Of a stretch of DNA of 64,000 nucleotides, positions 42,182-54,100 are shown one piece after another. The translations under genes were made by a program, and so were the position numbers. The DNA is from Mesostigma viride. Its lineage: Eukaryota; Streptophyta; Mesostigmatophyceae; Mesostigmatales; Mesostigmataceae. Within the stretch, counting starts at the first letter, position 1, and each line of letters opens with the position of its first letter. The notes beneath the pieces were generated by a model, which saw only the letters and a list, made by a program, of their open reading frames with translations, searched no databases and was not told the DNA's origin. Location: contig RPFO01000106.1 of the NCBI GenBank assembly GCA_009746045.1, positions 1,509,711-1,573,710 on the forward strand, read 5' to 3'.

Positions 42182-45100
42182 ATGGTCGGTGCCAAACGCG
42201 CTGATGCGCGGCGGCTGGAGAAATCCCTAAAGGACCAGGCCACGCGTGCCAGCATCGCGCATGACCTCCTCACCTGCGTGGCGCCCACCGATGAGCATGT
42301 GGCCAGGCTCAAGGTCAGTGCGATGTGTCATGCGACGTTACATGAGACGTGTCATGTGACATGCGACGTGTAAGGTATGGCAGCATGTCACGCAATCTGT
42401 CAAGGTCAGGCTAATTTGTCACGCCCCATGCTAAGGTTTAGTGTGATGTTCCACTTCTCCCCAACGCAATTATCATGACAAGCATGCGTCAGATTTGCAA
42501 GGATCGTGGTTCCAAGACAAGCAATGGCTGGGGTGGTCTTATAGAAACTGGGGTCTAAGGTGCTGAGGGATGAGGCGATCTTGTACTGTTGAAGCTGTGG
42601 AATGGTGGGCAGTCTAATGTGCCGTGTAGAAGTCAAGCATTCGTCCTGGATGTGTGTGGAATTGTGCGGACTTGTGTGGATAATCTCATCTTTTGCAGTT
42701 TGCTGGCTTGCATCGCTGAAGCCTTGTGTCTCGCTCACAATCATGCGTAGTCTGTTTCTTTTCTGAGACCGAGGGGCCCCTGGGACTTGGGCCCCGATAT
42801 CAGGGGCTCTAGTTTCCAGCTCCGCTCGTGGACCCATTGCGCGAGTCCATGCATGCTCTCTTTCCAGTCCTGTGCAAAAAGTAGATTTCTGGTGACTCTG
42901 TGTGCCAAGCCTGGGCATAACCTACCCCGGTGAGGTGGTTGGTATAGCACAGTGCACTCTGTTCATACTGTATAATGCGTGTTGTTCTTACTGCATAGTG
43001 CACTCTGTTCTTACTGTGCAGTGCACTCTGTTCTTACTGTATAGTGCACTCTGTTCTTACTGTATAGTGCACTCGGTTCTTACTGTATAGTGCACTCTGT
43101 TCTTACTGTGCAGTGCACTCGGTTCTTACTGTGCAGTGCACTCTGTTCTTACTGTGCAGTGCACTCGGTTCTTACTGTATAGTGCACTCTGTTCTTACCG
43201 TATAGTGCACTCTGTTCTTACTCTATAGTGCACTCTGTTCTTACCGTATAGTGCACTCTGTTTGCTCTGTTCTTGTTTCCAAGCGTGGTGGACACCCGCC
43301 GTAAATTTGACACCCGCCGTCATGTTCGGCACATGGATCTGGCTTGGCTCATCTGCGTGTGCTCGGACGGCAGGCGCTGGTGGCTCCCCTGTTTGCGTCC
43401 TGGTCACAGCATGAGCAGCAGCAGCAACAGCGACAACAGCAACGGCAGCAGCAACAGCGACAACAGCAACCGTGGCAGCAACAGCAACTGTGGCAGCATA
43501 AGGATGACTTGGCCATTGCTGGCCCGCATGTGACAAGGTGAGTGACGAGGTCAGCCACACATGAAATTTTTTTCCTCACCGGAACGGTGAGACAGAACTC
43601 CTTTCCAAAACAGCTGCCTGCATGACCACAAAGAAAGGCCCCTTGGCATGATATCGCCCTCTCTCATTCTCCCACGCCCAATTCTTCCTGTTGCATCCGT
43701 CCATGGCACGGCTGACCTCGCAGTGAAGAAGCAGGGCGCCAGACCACCCAGGTGGCAGCATCAGCGCACACGTATGTCGCCGAGGATGGCTACGTGGAGC
43801 AGCATGCGGCGCGGTATCTGCGGCGTGTGCTCTGTACTCACGGCCCACAGGAGTTCAGCTCCCGCGTGGTGCACCGGCTGCTGTTGGAGGCCTGTGAGGG
43901 CTTCAGGGACGCAGGTATGCTTTTTTTAGGCCGTTATGGGTTCTATGCGATGATCCGACAAGAAGAGCATGCTGCCTGCACAAATGCTGACTGCCCCAGA
44001 TCAGGCTAGTTCTGGCTGGTGTGAACTGTTTGGGCTATTAGGGGGGGGAACAGGCGGGGTGTATGAGGTGCGTGTGCTGATGGTGTCCATGCGGATCCTT
44101 CATCGCATAAATGGTTGTCTACTCTGTGAGAGCAGTGCACTAGTTTCATCTGTAAAGCTTCATTTGTAAAGTTTCATTTGTAAAGTACTAGTTTCATCGT
44201 CAACTCTGAAGAGCAGTGCACTAGTTTCATCTGTAAAGCTTCATTTGTAAAGTTTCATTTGTAAAGTACTAGTTTCATCGTCAACTCTGAAGAGCAGTGC
44301 ACTAGTTTCGTTTGTAAAGTATCCACAGGGTGTCCCTCCACGCTTCAGGTGCCATTCCGTTCATCTTTTTTACCCGAAATACCCTGGCTACTGGCGTGAG
44401 GAGCGTGCTCCTGCCGATAGGCTTTGCCCTATCTGGGCGCAGTGGTGGTTCAACTGGCCATCGTGGCCTCATTTATGGCAAAGCACACGCGTTTCCCTTG
44501 GTGGTTGGCGGCTGGTCTCTACACTTGGGTGGGAGATGTCCTGGCCGTCGCAGTACACGCTTATGCCTGTGATCTTTTGCGGGTCGGTAATCAGCCCGGA
44601 CATCAGGGATTGAAGTACTTCTTGACTTGGTGGTTGTGCTAGGGAAGTGTGGCTATCTGTTTGTCCATCCTTGGTCCATCTGTGCCTCCATACGTCCTTC
44701 CATTTCTTAAAACTGTGAATTACTATCAGCCGTGACCCTCTTTCCCCCTGTACATATATGATATATAATTCTAACAGCACCCCACTCTCCCTTGTCTAAA
44801 TCCCCGTTGCCTATGCAACCCCCCCTCTGCAATTGCCCATGCACCCCCACTCTCTCTTGCCTATGCACCAGACCCCCGCCCCAGGGACCCCTTCAAGGCG
44901 GAGACAAGCTGGCGGCTGCCCACGCGGGTGTACACGTGCCTGGTGCTGCGTCTTGGCTTTGACACGCCCCTGCTGGAGGAATTGCGTGCGCTTTTGCTGG
45001 CCAACACGAAGGTAATTTGCTGGTAACTTGCTGGTAACTTGGTACTTACTTGGTTGCAACTTGCTGGTCATGCCTAGGTTGGTGCGGTCAACAGGATTTG

Positions 45101-48100
45101 AGGTGGGTCGGATTCCGTAGTCCTCGGATTTGATGTTGTTCCATAGTCCTCAAGTTTGCTTTGTTAAATACTCCTCAAGTTTTAGTTGTTTCATAGTCCT
45201 TGAGACTGGTTTGTTCCATAGTCCTCAAGTTTGAGTTGTTTCTTAATTCTTGGGTCTGGTTTGTTGAATCTCGGGCCGTCCCAGTATCTTGTTTGTTCGC
45301 GCCCGCTTTCCCCTTAGGAGGTGGGCACGTGACCATTACCTCCCTGATCATGTCGTGGGGGCCCGGCCCCTGCCAGGGCCTCGTGTGGCCGTGATTGGGG
45401 GGCCGTGACCTTGTTCACGCTCCCTATCTGGTTTGCTTGTGCAGGTTTCCCTTCTGTCAACCCATTGTATTCTAATCAACTTGAGGTGTTTTTTCTCCCC
45501 ACTTGGTCTGGCTGCCCGGCCTTGAATTCTACAGGTGGCGGCACGGCTGGCCGGGGCACTGCTACAGGTCCAAGACGCCCGTTGGCTGGACATGTTTGTG
45601 CCCCTACTCAGGTGCTGCCTGCTTGCCCCAGGGGCGCCTGGCTGCGCGCTTCGTGCGGTCAGGTCTGCCACACAGCCGCGCACGTGCCACCCTGGCGCAG
45701 AGGCCAGCTCAAGTGTTTCTCCCGACTGGGAGCGTGGAGGTGGTAAGCAGCGGGGCATGGGTGAGATGAGCAGCAGGTGGCAAAAGCCGCGGAGAAAGTG
45801 TTTGTCAGACGACATTCTATGCCATCGTATGTCATTTTGCACTGCTATGGAATGGGTGGAGTCCAAAGGCTATGCCATATATGTAGTTAGTAGTTCATGT
45901 ACAGAGAAAAGGCTGTGCTCATTAGCACTTCATGTACAGAGAAAAGGTTGTGCTCATCAGCACTTCATGTACAGAGAAAAGGCTGTGCTCATCAGCGCTT
46001 ATGTAGAGAGAAAAGGCGGTGCTCATCAGCACTTATGTAGAGACGCATGTGTTTTTTGCCACAGCACGCATACAGGGTTTGAAGGCTATGAAGGATGTGT
46101 GACTTGTTTGAATCTCACTTACATGCTTTCATACAGACTGACAAACCAAAGTTAGTTCTTATCATCCACGCGCGCATGTTCCTGGTGGCACGACTCCCAG
46201 GCAACCTCGCGTATTCCCAGCTCGAGCTCACCGTGGTGATTCTGGCTGACGCCCCCCCAACCGACATTACCACGGATGCAAGTACTGTGCCTGCTGAAGC
46301 AACAGGCGCAGCTTGCCTCAATACCCGCCACCTGTCAGTGCCACCTGCCAGCCACGGGCTCAGGGACGCAAGTGGCGTGGCCACAGCTACCTCGATCCCA
46401 CCGCCCGACCCCGAACCGGGTGCCAGCTGTCAAAATGGACGCGATCATCCCAGTGATATTCATCATGGGGGTGCTGCTGTAGCAGCTCCTGTTCTGGGGA
46501 CATTGTTGCCTGTAGCCTCTGGTGTGCACGAAAATGTGAGTAAGAGTGCGAGCGAAGCGTCGGCGGCTGCATGGGACCGGCACGACTTCCCTTGCCGTGC
46601 ACCACCGCTGCTACTGGCACGCGTCACCGCGCAGCACAGCATGGTTGCCGGGGACGGCATGCGGACGGTAAGCTGTTCGGCAGGCTGTGTGATATTTGTG
46701 GTGAGCTGTCTGGCAAGCTGTGACATTTCATGGTGAGCTGTTGGGCGTGCTCATGCCAAGCTCTTTGGCAGCGATATGAGTATGGCAGACATGGTGAAAA
46801 GTGGGGCGGTGCGATGTGGTTTTGCCTTAAGCAATACCTTGGTTTTGGTTCGTGGTTACCTTTTTTTTTGTTTGTTTGTTTATAAAAGTCACCGTACGCC
46901 GGTGAGTGAGCTTCTGGTTTGCCTTTGGGTTCGTGGTGCGTGTCTTTTTGGCCGCCGGTTCAGGAGGGAGTGGCTGAATGGATGTAGAGTTTGGACTTGG
47001 GCTGTGTCGGGGTCGTCCTTCTTAAGTAGCCATGCAGTTTGTGGCCCGCACCTGTTATGCTGCAAGAGGATGCATACACAAGCTTGTGTCACGTGTATGC
47101 ACTCCTGGTGTAGAACCCGGCTATCGCTTTTGTGAACTTCTTTCTCTAACAACTTTGTTAACGATCTTTATTTATCGCCCAATAATGATATGCAGGTAAT
47201 GTTTGTCCTTGTCATCCTCATAACCTTACTTCTGCATCTAAGCTTTCCCACCCATTGCTTCCTGGTGATCAGCTGGACTTAATCAATTTTCTTCTTCTGT
47301 TTGTGTGCATACTTGCTTGCCACCCATCGGTGGATTGGCTTCGGGGCCGCAGGCGTGGCGGATGCTGGAGCGTGTCATCTTCGCCATGGCTGACACGCTG
47401 CTTCTTCCCCCTATCTCCATCTCACCATCATCAACCACCGGCCTGGGCCCCACGAGTAACGGCTCCGAAGGCAATGATGGCTCCCGAATTCACCCTGGCT
47501 CTCAAGCTATTCATGGTGCCCCAGTCACGGGCACGATGGGCCCGAGCTCGATGGGCCGACGGCCAGCTCAGCTCCCTGCTCCATGGGGACACGGCCCATG
47601 GGAGCTTGGCCAACAGGAGCTCGGCACGCCGACCGAGCTACTGTCGCCCGCTTTGCTGCCGTTTTTTGGCAGCAAGCTCGTGAGTGGAGTGCGTGGGACG
47701 GGGTTGTCCACTGACAATGCAACAACCATCGGCGGCCTGTGCTTCCCTCAAGCCGGGGGGGCCAAGGGTCGGGTGGCAGACATTTTTGCTGGCATGGATG
47801 ATGACGATGACGAGGATGACGAGGGTGGCAATGATGGCAGTGCCCATCTTGTCAATGGCCTGCCTGGTCAGCCAGGCACCCCAGCATTTGCGCCAGGTGG
47901 TGGTCAGCAGGTGGCTGCTGACAATACCCCCCTGGGCATGCCGGGCGTGCACCAGAGGAGCGCGCAAAGTCCCTGGGGGTTCTCCGACGAGGAGCGAGCA
48001 CGTGCGGTTTTGGTGCTGTTTCAGGTCATCTCATTTTGTGTGGAGCGAGCCAGTGGCGCAGCCACGCAGCCGCCGATGGGTAGCTGTCCGCGTGTGATGA

Positions 48101-51100
48101 CGCTCGCCCAATCAGGTCGCGGTGTAGACCCTTGTGGCGAGGATGTGCCTGCCTCCATCCAACACTCTTGCAATCTCAGCTCCTCTGCGCCACCGTGTCC
48201 GAGGGAGGCCTTGGAGGCGCTTAGTGCTGCATACCGCACGTCGCTGGGGCCCTGCCTGCGCCAGCTCACCCTGCTGGCGCTGGACGGCCTCGTGGCGTGT
48301 GGGTCCTTGGAGGTGGCGATGGGGGTGGCAGAGGAGGTTCTGGGGAGCCCCTGTTTTGCGCCGCTGCGGGGGTGGCTGGCGGGGGAGGTGGGCCTGCATG
48401 AAATGGCGCGCGGTCTTCTGGTGTCGATATCCAACAAGTGAGTGCACTGCCCAAAACTATCTAAGAAGGGCACCATCCAACAAGTGAGTGCACTGCCCAA
48501 AAGAAGCTAACTGTGTGATGTGTATTGAATGGGTCTATGAGCTCTTGTACATAGTAGCGAACTACCATTTATACTTAAAATCTTTCAGAAGCCATATGTG
48601 CCAGAATATGGGGCCACAAAGTCTATTTATATATCTAGATACCTTCGTGTCTATAATAGTAATATGCACCCTACATGTGTTGGGTAGAATGCAGGTGTGC
48701 CCAGAACACGCCTACTGTTAGCAGACATCCGTCGCAGCGGATTACAGATGGATTTGTGCATTGCATCCGCCGCTGGACAATTGGGAGAACAGCCGGGAGG
48801 GATTCGTCATGAGGCCATGTATACTGTGTGCACGAGTCTGACTGAAGAAAATGGATTGCAACACTCGAGACATTGGATCAGTGTGATGCAGCGGATGGCT
48901 TGCAGAAGCAGCATTTGTTCGCATTCGCCGACAAGTCGTCGTTACGCTGCCAACTGTGTTGCGGTGCCAGCAAGCCCCTGTTTGCACTTGGCGAATAGCA
49001 TTTAAGCATACAATGGATTTCTTGAGAAAAGGAACGAGTACTGCTCATCCATACTATGTTATCAGCGCAGATTGTTTCTTGCGACCAATGAATAGATGTT
49101 CGGTATCTTTGGCATCTGATAGTATTCTATATGAAATAGATGTTCGGTATCTTTGGCATCGAATAGTATTCTATATGAATGGGTTCTTGTAATGTTTGTG
49201 GGGGCCCTGCGCTATGGTCAGGATGGTGGCGTCATCCGATCCCACCGGCCAGCACGCCTCCAGCAGCGCCCACTCCCAGGACACGGAACCCCAGGACGGG
49301 GCTGGCTTAGGAGGCCTTGTCGTCTTCGGGAGGGGTCACAGGCGAGCAGCTGCCAAGAGCCTCGCTTCAGTAGCAGCAGCAGCAACAGCAACAACAATGG
49401 CAGCAGCCTCTGGCCGAGCTTCTTCTACAAACGTCACATCGGGCGCCCCCGGCATGGGCCGAGGGCGAGGCCGGTGGGCGCCGCTGGTGCCAGCAGAAGG
49501 GATGGGTCGAGGCTGGGGCGCCGCGGGTGCTAGCAGTAGCCTGGGAAGGAGTGGCCCGGTCAGCGGAGGCGTTGGCGGAGTCGTTGGTCTTGGTGTGCCA
49601 AAAGAAGGGATGGGTGGGGCAGACGCTGGCAGTATGGAGCTTTCACCGACGCGGCTGGCGAAGCAGGTCCTACCGGCGGCCATTGTGGCGCCTGCAGTCG
49701 CGCTGCAGCGGCTGGTGACGGATGCCATTTACCACAAAGGTGCGTAGTGACAGATGCCATCCACCTCAAAGGTGGGTAGTGACGGATGCCATCCACCACA
49801 AAGGTGGGTAGAAAGACGACAGCATGTCACTGAAAGGAATTGTGGGTATACATAACAACAATAGTCATAATGGGAATAATAGCAACAACCACAACCATGG
49901 TGTAATGCGTGTAGAGATGCCTGCAAAGCCACAATGTGGCGGGGGAGATCCGAGCAGTGAGCTCTGATTGAGATGTTGATTGCCCACTGCTTAGGATCAG
50001 GTGAAAGCAGTCGAAAAGGATAAAGAAATAGCGACAGGTTGACTGGCATGCGACACCTGTCATGCCTCCTTGTACCTGTGTAGTAGTATAGCAAAAAAGG
50101 TTGTAATAATAAAGTAGCTGGCTTGACGTGCTCACCATGCAACTCGCAAGACGTGCCCTGAAACAACCTCCCTAAGTCTCACGCTTTCGTTATCCTGCAC
50201 CGGACCCTGCGCACAACCCTGCGTCCCCCCCCCAGGCCAAACGTCCCTGCTGTCATTCCTGCTCCAGCAGCTGCACCCGTTGACTGGCAGCCGCGCCACG
50301 CCCGCCCTCAGCCTTGGAACCGCGACTCGCTGGCCGCTGCCGTGCCATCCCGAAGAGGCAGGGAGGACCGTGCCCGAAGACGCATCGAGCAGGGAATGGC
50401 AGATTAAAGCGGCATCCACCTCTCCAGTTGAGTCCACCACTCCATCGATGATCTTAACAAGCAAATGGGCTACCCCTGGGTTACCTGCGGGCGTCTCTGC
50501 CGCAGGAGAACATCCCGTCCGACAACCGTTTCTTTCGGAACCCGTTTCACAGTACAGTGGTGGCAGCACGTTCGCCCCTCACGGCCCATCCCCCGCCACC
50601 TCATCATCGCGCCCACCGTTGATACTCGTTGACGTCATCGGGACCCTCATGGATGATTCCGCGCAAGAACTCGCAGGCGCGCCGGGTGCGGTGGCCAACC
50701 TGGTTCACATTGTCACTGCCCTTCTGGCACCCGAGCATGCGGGAGCCCGCAGCGCAGACAGTACACGCGGGAGCGAAAGAGACGGCGGAGAAGGGACAGG
50801 GACTGGCAGGCTTGCAGGGGCCCCAGAGGACACGTCCATGGGCTTGATGCCCGGTGGGAGCCAGGGCATTGTCAACCGCTGCGCCCAGGGTGCACCCTGG
50901 CCTGACGGGGACCAGCAGGGGTTGCACCTGAGCAGCCGTCGGGCCGCACTGGCGCGTGGTTTGCTGGAGCGGTGCATCTTACCGCACCTGCGCACGGATA
51001 TGGTGGGTGTGTGTATCTGGTCTGCGCGCATGCGTAATCGCTTTGTTGGACCGCCGGTTAGTTCTGTGGTCCGTTCTTTTTCTCTTTGTTCGCTCAACGC

Positions 51101-54100
51101 GGCTTGGCCTCTGCAGGCTATACTTAGTCGGCACTGCAGCATGCTGGTTATGCACAAAGATGCCTTACAGTCCTTTAAGTCCTGTAACTGTCCTTTTACT
51201 GTATTGCCTTGTGGTCCTCTAATCAGTGGTTATTGTTGGCCTTACCGCTCCTCGAATGTCAGCAGCCCCAACGCGCGCCGGCATAACCCCCCCAACACGC
51301 GTTGTAACCCTTACTGTGGGTACGTGTTGCGTTGCACATGTTGTCATTACACGACCTAACGTGGACATGTCATGCATGACGGCAACCTTCTCATGAGGGC
51401 GAGTGTCTGCCTTTAGCAAGCAGCAGGGCTCTAACACACTTTTTGTCTTTTTGTCTTTTTGTCTTTTGTCTTTTTGTCTTTTTGTCTTTTTGTCTTTTTG
51501 TCACCTTTTGTCTCATGTTTGGTGGGGTCATGCACGACGTCGGTCATGACCAACGTCCTGCTTGGCCGGTAGGTTAGCGTTCTGGATGCCAGCGTGAGCC
51601 GCCCTAAGCACTAGTGTGCCTGTGCTTGCGCCCATCTGACTCACATGTAAGAACTTGCTGCCAGACGCCCCAAATGCCCAATCCACCACAACTTCCCATG
51701 TGCATTTTCCATTGTTGTTGTTTGTTCCTCCAGCACCGGTTGTTTGTCCCTGCCCCACTAAGCTCCCCCACGTACTTCCCCCTCAACTTAACTACCCTTT
51801 CCCCTCTTTTCAACCCCCCACCCCCACCCCCGCTTCGCCCCCCTGCCATCGCTCTCTTGCTGCCTTGCTCTCTTTTCTGTCTTTCCTCTCCTCGTTCACT
51901 CTCTTACCCTGCAACAGCCCGAGGAAGTGGACCCGGTCGCAGTCCTGCAACTCCTGCGGTGCCTTTTACACGCCTGCCGCTGCCATCATCCGCAACGTCA
52001 TGCCACAAACAAACCCGCGTCCGTGCCACCAGCATCCGGCACCACCAGGTTGCCAACAAGCACAAGCCCCCTCCCCGCCAGTGGGCTTGAAGCTCACCGC
52101 GGTCCCATTCTATTGGCACCTGTGGCTCACATGAGCGATGCGAAGTGGTGGGCAAGGCAGCCGCCCTGTGAAACAGCTCACACTGATCCCACTAAGCCCC
52201 CTCAATGTGCTGCCATTTCGCCACAAGTCCCGCATGCCCTGAGCTCCCAACAGGATCCCCTTCAGCCCACGCCGGCGGTCAGGCCCTCGCCCGACAGCCT
52301 CGGTGCGGGAGGTGCAGAGCCCTTGCACTGGGGGGGGGAGCGGAACGGCCAGGGGCCCTGTGACGGTTGCCAGCTATGGGGCAGCCTCCTGTCCTCGGAC
52401 CTGCTCTCCCTGTGCGTGGGCCTGTGCCAGATGCTTGAGTGCCGCCCTTACCCAGAGTTAGAGGTGACTGAGGCATGGGAGGAAGGAGAGGGCGTGGTGC
52501 CAGGGCATGGGGTCAGGGCAGCTGTTTCTGGCCCCAACACGCGGGCAACGGAGGCTCCATTCCGAGGTTGCGATATGCAAGCCTGTGGAGCCGAAGCGTT
52601 ATCGGTTCAAGCCGGTTCGCCCCTGGCAGCTGGCGTCCAAAGCATTACATCTGACATGAAAGATGTATGCGCAGTGGGCAAGATTGGCAGGAATGGTTCT
52701 GCTTCTGCAGCTGTTGCCGTTGGCGAAAATCCTGGCAAAGTTTTGTTGGCGGATGGCAGCAGTGCCTTGCCACTGGCGCCGGGCAGCATCGGCGTCCTGC
52801 AAACGTGGCGTGCTCCGCTGGATAAGCTGCCGGGAGAGGCCCCGCTGCCGGCACAGGCAACGGACCTGGCACGGATGGCGGTGGAGGACTTGGTGTGTCT
52901 GCTGGCGGATGCCCCCTCAACTGGCAGCCCCTGTGGTCAAGCAGAGGGGGCATCCCATGACTGTGACGACTGTTCCACGCTGGTCTCCATCCTGGTGAGG
53001 GCTCTTTCGCCCTGGTAGAGTGTGTTTGGGTGGCCATGTACAGTGTGTTTGGGTGGCCATGTAGAGTGTGTTTGGGTGGCCATGTAGAGTGTGTTTGGGT
53101 TGCCATGCAGAGTGTGTTTGGGTGGCCATGTAGAGTGTGTTTGGGTGGCCATGCAGAGTGTGTTTGGGTGGCCATGTAGAGTGTGTTTGGGTGGCCATGT
53201 ATAGTGTGTTTGGGTGGCCATGTAGAGTGTGGTTGGGTGGCCATGTTGAGTGTGTTTGGGTGGCCATGCAGAGTGTATGGGAGTGGGGGGGTGGAGTGTA
53301 TTGGAGTGGCCATTTGTGGATGAGACTTCACTGAGGCATTGAGGTGTGGGTTTGGTCATGCTGGGGAATGACTAGCAGTGGGGGGGGGGCAGATACTGGA
53401 ATCATCTACAGCGATGTCAAAGAATTGCGTCAATGGATGAATGAATAAATCTTGAAATGTGTGGAATATGTGGAAATAACGTGGATGCACCAAGCACTAC
53501 CAGAGGCTCGTGTACAGACGCCATGTGCATAGCTGGCCAAACACATGGACCCAAAACCCACCATTCACTCCTTGGCATGCTTGAGAGGCTTTCTTAGGCT
53601 TCTATATTGTAGGTGCAGTGGAAGCTTTGCATCAAACAATTTGCTGCCTACTCATGGTTGCACCCTGGGGGTATTGTGGCCGCTGCTGCGCAGGGTGCCG
53701 CGGGCCAGTCGCTGTCGTGGCGGACACAGCAGTACCTCGCCTCCCTGCTTCCCAATCGCATGCTTTGGCCGCCCTCTAGACCTGGCAAGCTGGCAGCAGG
53801 GTGTGGCATGGGTGCGGGCAGCCTCCCACGAAGCAGCGCAACCGGGGATGATGGGTGCCTCCTGATGTCAGACAATGGCCCGGCCAGGTCTGCGTCACCC
53901 AGGTATGCACCCAGGTCATCACCCAAGTCTGCAGGCGATGCTATCTCCAACACAGACGCAGGGCCAAAACAGGAGACCAAAGGGCCGTTATCGTGTGCTG
54001 TACAGAAACCGTCGTCTGAGGACCTGGCAGCTTGTGCATGGGAGGACGGCAGGGGGTCATCGACGGCCGGTTGCCCTTCCCATCACGCAGAAGCGCCCCT

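Noticed and set aside
44349..44395. Extra exon GAIPFIFFTRN between exons 3 and 4 of the large gene
   Set aside because: Including it breaks phase; direct joining of 43,914 to 44,443 keeps frame.
52645..53359. Minus-strand ORFs of Thr-Gln-Thr-His-Ser-Thr-Trp-Pro-Pro repeats
   Set aside because: Translation of the 23-bp intronic array after exon 11 of the large gene.
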